Assembly (NCBI GenBank): GCA_029204225.1
Contig: CM055102.1
Location: 1,989,629-2,053,628, forward strand
Length of the DNA stretch: 64,000 bases
Origin: Diphasiastrum complanatum
Taxonomy: Eukaryota; Streptophyta; Lycopodiopsida; Lycopodiales; Lycopodiaceae
Reading direction: 5' to 3'
In this document: positions 12,244-25,793 of the stretch, in pieces
Position numbering within the stretch: the stretch's first letter is position 1
Layout of the letters: every line of letters starts with the position of its first letter
Position numbers and translations under genes: made by a program
Notes under the pieces: generated by a model
The model's input: only the letters and a program-made list of their open reading frames with translations
Told to the model about the DNA's origin: nothing
The model's database searches: none

Positions 12244-13887
12244 AGTTGTTTTCTTTCATACTATTCTTCTTTACTTTTCTTTACTGCCTGCCTGCCATTT
12301 CAACAATTTTTTGCTTTGTTTTCTTGTTCACACTGTCAAGATACTATCAGATCAGGCATACAATCACTCTTTTTCTGAGAAAATCACAAAAAAAAAAAAT
12401 CATTCTTTTCAAAAGATTTGTCTCACACCATCTCAAATGGAATTCGCCTGACCTCTTTTTTACAGTGCACAATTTCCACTGACAGAATTTGTAGACAATT
12501 CGTTGAAGTTCAGAATAATCTCCACGATTTCTCTGTCATCTCTGCGAATTCTGACTAGACACATTTTTGTACTGTCAGTCATTTTTCCTATTTTGAGACA
12601 CAAAAACTCACTTACAGGAATTCACCGACGCTCAGAACACTGCCTCGAAATTCACGACCATCATTACAAAATCGTGGACACTGAGGACGATTAGGCTGGG
12701 TAGAGTTGCGTATTCTTGACAAAAAATATCTATATATAGACCTTTACCCTTCTCTCCACAAATTCATTCTAGATTCCTGCTCTCGAGTTCATGCCAAAAT
12801 TTTCCAAAATTTTCAAACCTTCCAGAACAATATAGAATCACTATTATCATGGCTTCTCGAGATCCTGCACCCTCCGTGCATCGTCGTAAGGTCCCAAAGC
12901 CTTACACAAGAGACTTATTCTTACTAGAAGTCAAGAATCACACTGACACAGTACAAAGCTAATAACATTTTTCTCCGTCTTGGTTTTAATCTCTTGCATC
13001 TTCCTGAACAACAACATGAGAGTCTTATCCGTGCTACCTATTGCTCCTACTCCCACTTTTTTCTATTCATCAAATCACAACACTTTTGGCTCCAAGGACC
13101 ATGTTGAAAGGACGACATGAAGTCTTTCAAAATGTGAAAAGACTAAAGAAACAGGATCACCTACATGCAAAAGTTTTTCTTAAGCAGTATAATTATAGCT
13201 TTAAGCTTTCTTTGACGTCTCAAACAAATTCTCGCTTTGATCATGCAAGGTAAAAAAGGACATGCACTGCAATGAAATCACCCGCATTGAATAAACATTC
13301 AAAAACACAGAAAACATGTCCTAGATAAATTGTTTAGACAACCTTTTTTCGAGATTTGGAGTCAGATGACACTCAGCTGCACAAATGACAAACAAGATGA
13401 AATAACATGGAAAAACATTTAACGCAACGTAAATCCCTCTACTGCATTCAAATTGTTGATATCCGTGGATATACAGATCTAATAAATATGGATTAAACTC
13501 AAATCTCGTATGCGATCGCTATAAACTTCATGCCCTGAGTAGCCATGTGTTCTACAACGACCAATACAATCTTCGTGCCCTGAGGATCCATAATCACTAA
13601 TCCAGATATAGTCTTATTGATTTGAGTAATGTATGACTTTGAATCCATATTGCTTTACCCAAAGCAATATTAATATCCTAAACTAATATTGTACAACTTG
13701 CCAGTCAAGGGACATCATAGTTTAGATGCCCCTTAACCTCGTTTGTACACTGAATTTTGAGTAAATCTAGAATTTTCTTCTTTTCATCCACGTCAGAGGC
13801 TGGAGTCCAATACACTTGACAGGGGGATGCAGTTTGTTGCTGTTGGAATCCATTTCCGGCATAGTTTGAAATAGTTTGTGTTGATGA
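12244..13887. other. Intergenic; possible gypsy 3' region and LTR
   Basis: No gene is supported. A purine-rich GGCTGGGTAGAG near 12692-12705, followed by a CTATATATAGAC TATA-like box at about 12730, would fit a polypurine tract and the start of the LTR belonging to the gypsy pol upstream. I could not find an LTR end or a second copy. The right end should hold the 3' UTR of the ATPase gene. Confidence 0.3.
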
Positions 13888-16800
13888 TTACACTAGAAAT
13901 TTGGTGCGTTGAGAGGGATATTTTCGTGCCACTGCTGCAGCTACTGGGCCCTCAACAATCACCTGCAGAGATAAGTGCGATTTGATTAGTGGGTTTAAGA
14001 AATGGCAGCTAGTTGTTTAGCATAGTAGTACATTCTGTTATATGTAAGTGAGCAGAGTAGGACAACAATCTGACCTTTTGCCAAAATACTTTAGTTGCTA
14101 TGCCGGCAAATATTATGATCAATAATTTCAGACGGAAGCTGAAAGGCATTCCTGGTGATTGATGCCCTCCGTTCTCCTGCAGCAGTAAAACATTATAAGT
14201 TGCTGGAAGTAGAAGACCCCCCAAAAGTCATGATTCCCAATATAGTTTGTGTTGCCGACTTTGCCATTAGAGTATCCCCAGAAACATTGGATCTGAACTT
14301 GGAAAAATAAATGCTACACAAGAACCTGATAGATTGCCCAGACTGGCGAGCTTGTTCCGGGTGAATTGAAGTGTTCACTTGCCACATGCCATAAACTTGT
14401 GAAACCACTTGGAGGTAAAAGTAATAAAATCGAAAACAGCGTAACAAGCCCTCCATAGGAAACCTGAAAAGAGCAGAAATTTCATCGAATTTTGCAACGT
14501 TACTTCTTATGAAAAATACATATTATCAAGTATGGTCGGCTTAGCATCTTCACAATTAAGAAAAACTTCGCTTAGCCTTCAAACTTATAGCTTAAGATTT
14601 ATTCCCAGCATCAACACAAAACTGGGTTTTACCAAGAGTAGCCAGTTGAACAAAACATTCTTTCGAAATGTAGCTCCAAATGTAAATATGAAAGCTCCGG
14701 TGATGAATTGAAAGTACATAGTGAAGAAAAGAACAGTGCTTTCCCAGTTATCACCCAGAGTCCACCAACTAGCACCATGCGAGTATCTGCAAGCACCAAA
14801 TTAGCACTAAGATTAGTCAACCAGCGATCAAAGACGCAAATTTTCTCTTTGACAAGCAGAACATTGGACATTTAGCTTTCACAAATCTTCTTACTTTGCC
14901 GGCCATTTGACATATTCTTTCTGTGAAGACATGAAGCAGACAGCGCCTACGAGAAAACAGAGGTTGATGATCCACATGCCCAACACAGAAGCCACATTTA
15001 TTGGCCCAAGAAGACTCGATGTAGGCCGTATCTGCAGAACGAAAAATACTAAGAAGCTTTACTAGAAGAGTAATGCCTCAATCCCACAAAAACGCCAAAC
15101 AACTTTTCAGAACGAAATGACTGTTTAATAGGACCCCGAGTGGGAAAGCTACACCTTTCTGTAATTAATCTCTTTTCAAATTTGGGAACGCTGATCTAGA
15201 CAAGACCATAAAGAGATAAAAACAGAGGCATACATGAGCCACAGGGTGGGGATGCGTGCACACACACACTAAGAGAGTTTGGATCAACCATTGACAAATA
15301 GAAAATGATCATTAAACTCATATACTGTTTCTGGACTCAAAACTATCTTGATCATAAGAAAATCTTGGCTGTCTAAGCAGTAGAAAAGAATCTTCTTTCC
15401 ATTAGAAAGGCTGTTTAGCAAGAAACTAACCTTGTTGAGTTTATGTTCAGGTTGGCTGCGAGTCATAGCATACCCCAAGACTAACACTGCCACTCCATCA
15501 ATAAAAACGTAGTCCATTTGGCAAGCAATCACACCATACCTGTCCACAAAGTTATGATAAGGATAAAGGAACTTGCTTCCAGGCTCAGCTTTCATGCAGC
15601 TAGACAACTCATGATGAGGAAATTTTCTTAATAGATAGGAATAGAAAACTGATTATAAAAGCCTTACCAGTAGCAGCAAAGCTTGAAAACTGAGAACATC
15701 AAGCCATACATTATGAGAAACTTGTAAGAAGCAAATGATGTGTGCAATGCTCCACGTCCTTCAATTAGCAAGTCAACAACTGATATTACCTGTGACAGAT
15801 GAAGCAGGCTTATTTATAACTGATGTCTGCATTAAAATATCTGCTAACTGCTTCCCAGTTAGGAGTAGAAGATTTTCAAAATTGTTGACAATAAATGCCT
15901 CTAAGAGTCCTACTTCAAAATTTGACAATCACTAAGAAGTATACAGGAGCAATATGAACTCCTTTTGGTTACTCAATTTATTCCCTTCATTCTGAAAAGT
16001 GATTTCAGACAAAAGCACAATGCCAATATTGAAGAAAAGCTCTGTTGTGCATACATTTTTGTCTCTGGCAGTGAATGGAGAAACAACAGACGCTTCAGCT
16101 GCGCTTAGTGCGATGCCAGCATGAGCTGCTCTTAATGCTCCACAGTCATTCCCTCCATCTCCACACATACCCACAATCAAACCCTTATCTCGATGCATAG
16201 TTGCGACCTCCACCTGAATAACAGGTTCACAAATGAAGCAAGAATGGCTAAAACGATCAAATGATGCTTTTCTTCCTCCTTTCAATCTTGTACTTTTGAA
16301 CTATCTTAAACTTTTTGCAATTTTAGGGAGTCTGAAACCATTCGAACCATCTTTCTAGTTTTCAGAGAAATTAGAATTTTGTTTTTCTTTCAGATCAAAA
16401 TAGTCTTTTGAAAGTCTATTAACAAACATTCTCTTCAGATCCTATGATCTATGCACTCTGATGGCCTACAAAGCACAGCATGAAAAGTAGTCAAAGTCAT
16501 GCGTCAGAATAGAACAGTGTTAATTCATTTTAAGATGGATTACCTTATCAGCAGGGCTAAATCGAGCATAAATACGTGTAAAGAAAAGTATTTTTGATAT
16601 TAGGCCTTCGTTTCTAAGAATATTAAAAGCCCTTCCAGTGATTGCAAGCTCCACTGACCCTTCTTCTAGGCTGCTCATGTACTTCAGCATCAGGTCTTCT
16701 GTGCTCAGACGTTGCACAGTTGCTCCAGACTTAGCACTCAAAGATGACCATGTAATCCTGATAACAGAGCTACATATGGTCAGGATATATTGCACGAGAG

Positions 16801-19800
16801 AAAGAAAGTTTAGGAAAAGAATGCAGGACCAACTCTCAGCTATCAGCCTTTTCCACTTCATCTTTGTCAATTAAAAATTCAACTTGAAATACATGGAAGA
16901 ATTTGTTGCACAGAGCAGTCATAGTATTCACAGATAAGAAGCCAGAATGGGGATAAGTCGCAGACCTTTCATCTTTTCCAACATCTCCCAGCAGTACTTC
17001 AGTGGTTTGGGAAACCATGCCACTTTTTTTGGCAATGTAGTGACCACATTGAGCATTATCACCGGTGACCATAACAGGGCGAACCTGTTCCAGAGGCAGG
17101 ATATCATTCAGCATCCATAAGACTCGCCAGCAAATTAAGCAGGTCTGCTTAAGTCAGAATATAATAAGCTCTCATCTGATCAGTAAAAACTTAATAGGAA
17201 GTAACTCAAACATAGCATAAGCATATACCTCGCCTTCCTTTAAGGCTTCCATTGTTGCAGAGCTATCATCCTTCAGCTCATTACGGAACAATATAAGGGA
17301 AATGAATTCAAGATCCATTTCAATCTCATCGCGCGTTAAAGCGAGCACACTTTCCCGCGTAAATGTTGAATCTAGTTTCCTGAGCGATTTTTTGGTCAAG
17401 GGCAAGGTGAGAAAACCAACAACAACCAACTACAGTGCTTTATCTCAACATGATGATCTTGAAGTTGTATAATGCAATTTTAACATTAAGCAACGCAGCC
17501 CTCTATCCATTTACTACCAATCCATGTTTTCGACAGCGACGTGCACACTCTATTCAAGTGATCGTAATCAATGCATGAACTGGAGCTAAGAAGTCATCAT
17601 TATTCTCTCACCTGTAGCCCAGACCAAGAACATAACACCCTTCAAGAGCATGATTACGAGCTTTCTCCAAGTAGTCTTCTGGAATAGTCTCCAAAGAACT
17701 CATGTCTTTGATTTTCTCAAAAGAGCCCTGTCCATACCACCATACAGCCTCTATTTAGCATTCAAAAGATATTTTTGGTTATAAATCAATCTTCAAACCA
17801 AGTTTGGTTTGCCAAATTCATCCAAGGTAAAGAGAGTGTGCAATTTCTTCATCACTTGTGCTTCATACCTTGCAATAGACATAAAATGCGCCAGTTCTAT
17901 CTTCAATGATGACACTCATTGTTGCCCGAGCATGGTCAAACTCGTTCCGCTTTACAATTTTAAGCACTTCACCCTTGTTATTTGCAACATAAGGAGGTTC
18001 ATGCTGAGTGGCCTCCACTAGCTCCCAGCCAACAGAAGAGAACATCTTGACCTGTTCACAAGACAAAAACCAAGATTTGCTCATTAGTATAACAGTATAT
18101 TTGCTACATTCTACTCAGGTTAACAGATTTATACTTTGACAAAAATGATGCTACAAACCTAAAAGGTTAGTGGATGCATGATATCACTTTGAAAACAAAC
18201 TAGAACCTTACCTCTACTTGATTTCCAACATATTCTTCACCAAACTTTGCAACAGCATGGCAGGTAGCAAGCCCGTGTGTCACTAATGGAGATAAGCTTT
18301 CGATTTTTGCAGGTGAGACTAGTGGACCAAACGTTGGAATTCCAGAATCTGCATCTGAACACTGAACACCCAGAAAATCCAGGCCTTCTTTGGTGAGAGT
18401 GCCAGTTTTATCAAAACAGAAGACTCGTATTTTACCAGCAATAGCTATGCGCTTTGGATTCAAACATAATATTCCACGCTTCTGCAAGTTAAACATGTCA
18501 GCCTTAGAACATAATCGAAATTCATGAAAATCAAGGACCAACAATAATTATTTCTGTCATCAGATGAAAATAATGGCAGACTTATCAACTAGAACTATAG
18601 ACACTTGCCTTTAAATTGTTGACAGCATGTAGTTGCCCTACTTCTAGGGCAACCGGAAGCAAGGGATTCAAAATTTGGTTGACTAGGAACATACAATACA
18701 TCCATTTGGTGACCCATATGCTTTGGGATCCAGTATGGTTCTGCAACAGAGCAGCAAACATATCAGAAAGGCATATAAGAAAACCAGTTGCACTTAGGTA
18801 ATTAGCTCTCAACCATATTTCTGTCTGTACGACAGTTTAAGCTACTGATTAACCTAGTAACTCATGAGTGTTGCACCTCAAGTATTATCAATCCAAATCC
18901 TACACAAAGTACGTATCTGTAGACTGTAAGTGTATTATTCAGGAAATGATTCAACTAACAAAAGGAAAAGTTCCAAGCAAATATCACAAAAATTCCTCCT
19001 GAAAAGGATTGCAACTAGGGGTTCGATATGGATCATTTTTATTTCATTTTGTATTAGAATTGAAAGTCTCATTAGTATCTAAGATTACAAAAACTCAGAC
19101 AAAAGCCTATCTTCAACCTAAGGCAGCATAAGTGAACGCGTGCACAGTGAGCAAATGCAAAACATGGAGCCTATGTGTGTGCAAGGCTAGAGATAACTAA
19201 GGAGCATCCATCTGCCATGGACATCATTTTTCAGTGTCCTCAAAGTGGTCAAATTATTAGAGCTATTTTTTCACGTACAGCAAGGGAAAGCGAGAACCAT
19301 CATCTAGTCAACAGATTCCAGACTCGAACATGAATCTTAAAACCGGTTCTTGAAATGATGGCCACAGCATTTAGATTGATTTACCTTTAAGCTCTTAGAT
19401 GAGGGCCCATCTAGCGTTTGATTGATACTTTGATCTCTAGGAAAGGCAGAAGATTCTGAAAATCTGCAATGATTTGCGTAGAAATGCTTTGCTCACCTGA
19501 AACATGATTGAGATGATGAAGCAGACGATTGCATAAGCAACCAGAAACAGCACAACAACTGGCAACTCTTCATCATATTTGAAAACCAGAACTTGTGGAT
19601 AGAGGATGCCAGAAAGAAGCTCTCCCTTAGAGGTTGCCATTCCTGCCATTGAGAACATCCCAAAGTGCATAAAAGCTCAAGCTCATCTATAACAGAAAGA
19701 CAATATCAGGAAGTATTGTAGAGTTTCTGTTCTGTGATGAAAATGTTACCTGTTGCAGTCACAATGGCTTGGACATCATCATTGCTCTGAGATCCAGATT

Positions 19801-22800
19801 GGATTACAGTAGTTCCAGAAAAAAGAGTGTGTCTTGCACCGCTGCCTTCAGGCCTGTACGGAACTTTTGAAATGGGTGCATTGTATTTCTGAACTGGCAT
19901 AGACTCACCAGTCAAGGCACTCTCATCACATATGCATGAACCTGCATATGGGATAAAACCTTCCGAAATTCAAAACTTTTGTTTTCTTCCTTTGTCCCTC
20001 TAAACGTTAAGTCAAGGAAAAGGCTACATTTTTTATACTACTCACATTTGCTTCTTTGAATTAAAATCTTTGATTATCTTTTCCAAACACATGTTTCTCT
20101 TTTCAAAGAGCAATGATGCACCTTTAATAATTAGCAGATCACAAGGCAATTTCCAGTCCCTTTGAAGTCGCACAACGTCACCAGGAACCAGACATCGAGA
20201 ATCGATCTTTATCCAAGCTCCATCCCGAAGCACCTCAGCTTCCGTGACATACTTTGTTATCTGAAAATGGCACATGACGGGAAAACTAGCATGTTTACAG
20301 ATTGCAAATTCAGAAACCAAAGATGAAATAAGAGATCAGAGGCTACTAGTTTCCGATCAGTTTCAAATCTTTCTAACCTTGGAAATCATGAACTGGTTGC
20401 GGCGGCGGGTATAAATGGTGATGGAGGCACTGAGAACAACTATTGTGGCCAATAGTGCCCCAACAAATAGGTAGCTGCCCCAAAATGCCAGCATATAAGC
20501 TCCTAGCTGGTACACATGAAAAAGTGAAAAAGTTTCATCGCAAATGCTCTCTACAAGTGTATCAGGTTTGAAAGGTATCTCATTTGGTCCAATCTTTTCC
20601 AACTGACTATCTGCTTCATTGGAATGAAGACCTTTCACATGCTGCATAAGTGCAAAAATGTAACATTGTCAGCACGAGCCCGTAAAAATAAAGGAGATAT
20701 CAAAACCTAAGCTTTCTAAGTAGCTAAATTCTTGGAGCCTCTATTACTACAACCTAAGCAGCACTTTCCCCAGTGCAGAAAACACAATATACTTAGCAAC
20801 TGATCACATCTGCATCGTTTCTCTGAAATAAAAGGTCTTTCTTTCTCTGTTTCTACATTATCTTTTCAACTTCATCATAGCATATCATTACCAATTCAAA
20901 ATTGAAAGCCTTATGACATTGAAATATCAAAATACACAGGATAATAGTATGAAATTGCTTTGAAACGTGAAGAACCTTCAGCATTTGAGAAATATTCACA
21001 AAATAAAAGTGCGCAGCCAACCATTTCAAACATCTTCGCTCTGTCAAGCATTTAACAAGTAGAGCGACCACATGTACTATGATCAACTTCGATACCAATC
21101 ATATGTAAGATGTACATACCTCATAGTAGTCTGAGTATGTTTCGCCTACTTTAAAGTGAACAGGTTGAACTGAATCACCCTTAATCAAAAATCTCTGTCC
21201 CTGGAACAGAAATTGGCGTTGTCCACTCTTTGTTGTTACTATGGGGATAATAAGAGTATGACCGTCTGTTGTATAAGATGAAAATTTTTCCTGCAAATGC
21301 CAAAAAGAATTGAAAAATTTGTAAACAGGATAAGCTGTATCCTTTCTAACTAAAGTTTGTTATGAAAAGGGTAGAATTTTGCTGAAAATTTCTCAATAGC
21401 TTGGGTAACGTGGAGAGTTAAACCTTAATTTCACGTAGAAAGTTGATGAGAAAAGAATCAGTAGTTGAAAGAATTTCCTCCTGGTCTCTTGCCCATACAG
21501 ATACTACCTTAGCTGATGACAACTCCGTAGGAAGCCGAAACCAGTTATGCACTTTACCCTTAGACAATACCCAGGCTGTGAACCAGATAATTTGCAGCCA
21601 CCATACAACAAAAAATACCTGCCATGCCAAAGAAATCATATTATTGAAAACATACATAAAAATGAATAGCCCAGGTAGGAATAACAAGTACACAAATAAC
21701 TGCAAAGAGATAAGAGCAAGATTTTAAGAATTTTGATTCTAAAGGTAGCAATATCAGATTATTAGTGACTTTTTGACTTTAAAAACATAACAATTATTAA
21801 AAGCAGATGTCTGAGACTGACCTTTCCACTGAGGTCATAACTGCCCAAAAGTAAATGGTTTCCATAGAAGCATAAGTTGTCAATGCTTCCAACTTCACAT
21901 TTGTTATAATAGTCAAAAAGAATCACGACATCTAGAGCAAACCAGTGTAGAGAAGTGAAGCAACATAATAGGTAGCAAAACTCCCCAAAAACAGAACCAT
22001 TGTATCCTGTGACCTGTAATTCTTTTTCTCCCTCCATATCAACTATCACCTCAACACCCTTCAACTGTGGTGATTTTTTATGCTTGACTGAAGTACTTTC
22101 AGCTTCACTTGCCATGGCTGATCTTAAGATTATAGGCTCCACGATTGTTCTTTTGGAATGGAGAAACTTCCAGAATTGAAAGGTGAAACATGAAAGAGTC
22201 ACAAAGGCCCAGAATCCAAAGATAGTCAAAGGTAATGCATTTCGCATGGTGGTAATGTAGACATGACATGAAGGATCTGCCAAACAGCTTTCCGGTCCCG
22301 TTGGATACCTACCCATTTTCTCGTACTCAAGCTGAAAGCTTTTGAATCTCTGTACAATCAACCAATTTAGTGGTTAAAGACTGTATTACAAAGGTTGTAG
22401 TAAATTCAAAATAAACCACGCTGAGAGAAATATTCCAAGGAAGCAGCTTAAAGGGCATACTGTGCATATGGCTAGGCTGGATGTTTATGATCCATTCAGA
22501 CGTTATAAGGTCAAAAAGTCAGTCAGCCACTCCAACAAAGACATGTAGAGATTAAAATCCTGCTTCGAGGACTTTATGGGTTTGAGGACCCATGATGTGG
22601 TCCCAAACCCCATAAAACGTGTCCGGGCCAGGATTTTAGGTGTAAGAAATTCGTGAACAAAGTTTCGTAGTATCTCTTTAGAACTCATGTCATGTTTGGA
22701 TTGGAACACAGCATGAAGCAATCAAATTAATACTCACAATAATGAAAGAGGGATTGCCTGTAGAAGATCATTGTTTCCTTGGGAATAAAAATGCCTTGAT

Positions 22801-25036
22801 CGCAACAGCCACTTTTAAAAGCAGAACATTGCAAAAAACTCATCCAACTATCTTACTTCCTCCCTCCTTCCTGTTTCAAATTCGAGTGCCTGGTAAGTGC
22901 ACTGGCATAAATTGCACTTAAGGGTGAAAAATGGTTCCGATTTGGATCCAAGTGCTATCTAAATGATTTTCCTTTGGATGCTGTGGCTATCCTGTGGCTA
23001 TCCAAAGGAAAGAGGCATGTGTGGCAAGCCAAAGGAAAGAGGTATGTGTAGCAAGCCTAAAGATGCTACAGAGCGTTCACGTTCGCATGATCTTCCTTGG
23101 GATGCTACAACTAAAGCCATTTCAAGGGGGAAGCGCACATTTTAAGAGGAAGGTAGTAACCGAAGCCAAAAATGGAAAACAATCCTGCAGCAAGATGTAT
23201 TTGCCGCACGGACTGATATCAACTCACAGAAGCCAACTTTGATTAAGAGTGCATCTGGCCAGGACTCTCTTAGGGCAACCACATGATGTAGGCAGCTCCA
23301 GGAAATATAGCCAAGAGCTCCAAGTACTAATTGGCTAATGTCCACATGCACTTAGCACATCCACGAACTATACCATGAGAGAATCTGAGTTTGTGAACAT
23401 GATAGTTTTTTGCACATCCAGGAACTAATATTCCTCATGAGGCCCCAACTCCAAAAATCCTCACACAACGAGGAACTGTCAACCCAGGTGGGTCTCTCCT
23501 GCTCCTCAATTGCTTTTGCAGAAGACAGTCTCTCTGCTGCTCTTCGATAGCTTCTGGAGAAGAAAGTCTCTCGCTGCTGCTTCTCAACCGCTTCTGCAGA
23601 AGAAAGTGTCTGCTACTTCTCGATCGTAAGACAGCGTCTCTCTGCTGCCCCTAGTTTTCTTCTACAGAGGACAATCTCTCTCTCTCTCTCTCTCTGCTGC
23701 TCCTCTAATGCTTCTGCAGAAGACAGACTCGATGACTTCTACTGCTCGATAGCAACTAGCTCATTGGCATTCAAATCAAGCTGTGAAAGTACATAAGCCA
23801 AGATCCGACATGTGCCGGCACGAATTTACTTCGTAACAATCTGCGCGCTACACTATTGTCTGTGCGGATCAACTTTGGATTGTTACTCGGAGTTGAAGAA
23901 TTCTCATAAGAGGTTAGAACTAGACAAACAAGAGAGCTCATCACCTACCTTGCGCAAAATGTGGAAAATGTTAGAATTTACAGCTCTTGGAACTGCTAGT
24001 TCATTCATTAGTGGGTTGAAAGAGTTTTTGACTGTGACCATTTCAGTTTGCTTGAAGTACAGATATTGCCACCGATACGCATGGTATTTCGCATGTATAT
24101 GAATAGATCGAAACAGGGATGACTCACCCTCCCTAGACATATGTAGTGTTTTTATTTGAAATCTTAATTGGTATCTCTTCTTCTCACTCCCTCTCTGATC
24201 GACGTGTATTCCAAGTGAGATGATTTTCTTGTTTGTGATTTATTTTCCTATGTGTGATTGCATGAGAAGAAAGTAACATGTAAGCTGATATCACTGTACA
24301 CTCTCCATAAGAAGAAACACTGTACAGCTGACATCACTGTACACTCTCCATAAGAAGAAATACTGCAAATGAAGATTTTGGTAAATGGGCCTCAAAGAAT
24401 ACAGCCTTATTAGCAGCTATTTGCCAAACTAGAGGGATTCGCCAGCTGCGAATTGCAATCGCAAGAGAGAGTCTGCCTTTAACTCACAGCCAAATAATCC
24501 TTTGATGTAGAAAGTTTAAGCACCCATTAAACACAGATGAAAGTCAGGGCGCTACCATACATACACACAAAACCTTCAAAAAGCGCAAGGATTTGATTGA
24601 AAGAAACACAAAACAAAAAGCGACAACTGAATTAGTCGCACACCTTCACACAACCTGCTGCTTGCGGCACTTCAAGGAATCAGCAGAGGGACATCCACCT
24701 GCTGCAGCACCACCCGGTGCTGTTTATGATCTCAACTGAAGTGCTTCAAAAAAAAAAAACCGGAAATTAGCAAATTCTGTTGGTGGCTAGCTAGCAACAG
24801 CAGCATGGCGTGGCAAATGAAGAAGAAGAAGAAGAGGAAGCAGCCTCAACCAACATTAAACCTCATATCAATTCTGCCACAAAATGTTGGCAATCCTGCT
24901 ACCCACTTACTCCATTCCAGATTACCAAAACAAACTCTCATCAATCAAAATGGGAAGAAATAATCGCCAAATAATGAATCTTTATACTTTCTCCCAAAGC
25001 AAATAGCAATTGTTACCTCTCTATTCTCTTCTGCAT
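13888..25036 (-). CDS. P5B-type P-type ATPase (ATP13A family), 23 exons
   Basis: The exons sum to 3,834 nt and encode 1,277 aa. Exons: 25036-25017, 22347-21822, 21618-21424, 21290-21120, 20641-20378, 20260-20122, 19941-19750, 19642-19497, 18740-18609, 18481-18212, 18051-17869, 17727-17612, 17379-17229, 17084-16966, 16757-16544, 16213-16055, 15789-15668, 15539-15431, 15031-14895, 14786-14633, 14463-14326, 14176-14075, 13962-13888. All junctions keep frame. Motifs: TGES 449-452, M4 NPLLP 576-580, phosphorylation site DKTGTLT with Asp619, KGSFE (usual KGSPE) 746-750, TGDN 842-845, GDGGND 964-969 followed by [14 protein letters not shown], which separates P5B from P5A. Three hydrophobic segments precede M1/M2. 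Animal P5B pumps (ATP13A2/3) export polyamines from late endosomes or lysosomes; substrate and site here are inferred. Exon 1 (20 coding nt, start MQKRIE) is the least certain: it rests on phase match, a GAG|GTAA donor and a TATA box upstream. Confidence 0.92.
18482..18608 (-). other. GC-AG intron (intron 9) of the P5B ATPase
   Basis: The exon ends AAT TTA AAG and the intron begins GCAAGT, the consensus of non-canonical GC donors. It ends TTGCAG before AAG CGT GGA. Joining here keeps the conserved run from M4 into the DKTGT loop in frame. The nearest GT, five bases downstream, would shift the frame. All other introns of the gene are GT-AG. Confidence 0.85.
22554..22637. repeat. 84-bp fold-back in intron 1 of the P5B ATPase
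   Basis: Two imperfect inverted arms of 37-39 bp start AAAATCCTG and end CAGGATTTT. Their inner parts are TTTATGGGTTTGAGGACC and GGTCCCAAACCCCATAAA, with an 8-base loop. It could be a tiny MITE or a hairpin RNA source. No further copy is seen in the window. Confidence 0.75.
23480..23760. repeat. Degenerate minisatellite with a (CT)n core
   Basis: Five to six imperfect units of roughly 45-55 bp share the core CTTCTGCAGAAGAAAGTCTC followed by TCTGCTGCT. The array includes an uninterrupted CT run near 23668-23690. It lies in intron 1 of the ATPase model. Confidence 0.75.
24278..24363. repeat. Two-copy 43-bp tandem repeat
   Basis: The unit AGCTGAYATCACTGTACACT, continued by CTCCATAAGAAGAAA, occurs twice in direct order with two or three differences. 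It lies inside intron 1 of the ATPase model. No function is apparent. Confidence 0.8.
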
Positions 25037-25097
25037 GACCTTCAGCTTCTGCTCTTTTCCGCCCCCCCCACCCCCCAACACTATGGATGATGATGAT

Positions 25098-25108
25098 TTA
25101 TAAATATT
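25098..25108 (-). promoter_or_regulatory. TATA box candidate for the P5B ATPase
   Basis: On the minus strand AATATTTATAAATC lies about 65 bases upstream of the proposed ATG at 25036. A G-rich stretch and a GC(T)GAAGG leader lie between them. The spacing suits a plant TATA box with a leader of about 35-40 nt. Confidence 0.4.
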
Positions 25109-25793
25109 TTTTAAGGCGCTTGAATCTTCGCCACCTGGCATTCTTACCACTTGGGCGTTCGTCAATGGACCCCGTGAAAACGTGGCAAAATCTGAAGGTT
25201 TTTGACAAGATCCAACGGTGGCGGGCAATCGCTATTTTCTACGGGCAACTTGAGCTTTCACTCAAATTTCCCAATTTGTGGCAGCCGGTACCCAAAAGAA
25301 GGGTGGTCCAATGTCAAAGACTTTGGTTTCGTCGTACGTAGAAGATAAAGGCAGAATCTCCGCCTTAGATGATATTATAATAAAAAGGTTGGAGCATTAA
25401 AATTTTGGATCTTGTGATTTTCAAAATTGGGGTCCAGCAGGAGCGTGGACAAACGTAGTTTCTATCGCGAGACACCGACTTGTTGTAGTTCATAATTATA
25501 CGGGGTCGGGGGCCTTGGCCCTACCACTTCAATTTTCAATATTGAAATGGGAACTGAAATCCGCGGCCACGTTTGGTCATCACTCACGACATTTTAAATT
25601 GTCGTGCCTTCCTAAAAAGCTTTTGGATGTCTTCCCAACTTCCAAGGTGTATCTTGTGGCTAATACTTTCATGTCGTCAAGCGTTGCACCACATGCACTT
25701 GAATACGAGCTGAGGACAAAAACCTAGCTTCCCTAGTTCATTAATTTGCTCTTTGACTGACCCAAAATACAAGCGGCCGACATGTGCTATGTA

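Noticed and set aside
22503..22721. 72-codon minus frame as an upstream exon of the ATPase
   Set aside because: It contains the fold-back hairpin, shows no P5B similarity, and cannot be joined in phase as well as the 25036 exon can.
23640..23700. Regulatory CT-rich element
   Set aside because: It is a simple CT run within a minisatellite inside intron 1, with no evidence of function.
23904..24140. 78-codon minus frame as an extra ATPase exon
   Set aside because: No hydrophobic or P5B-like content, and inserting it breaks the clean phase match between exons 1 and 2.
25013..25228. 71-codon minus frame as a longer N-terminus of the ATPase
   Set aside because: It would read through the TATA-like box and a G-rich leader; the internal ATG at 25036 has a better context and spacing, though a longer N-terminus cannot be excluded.
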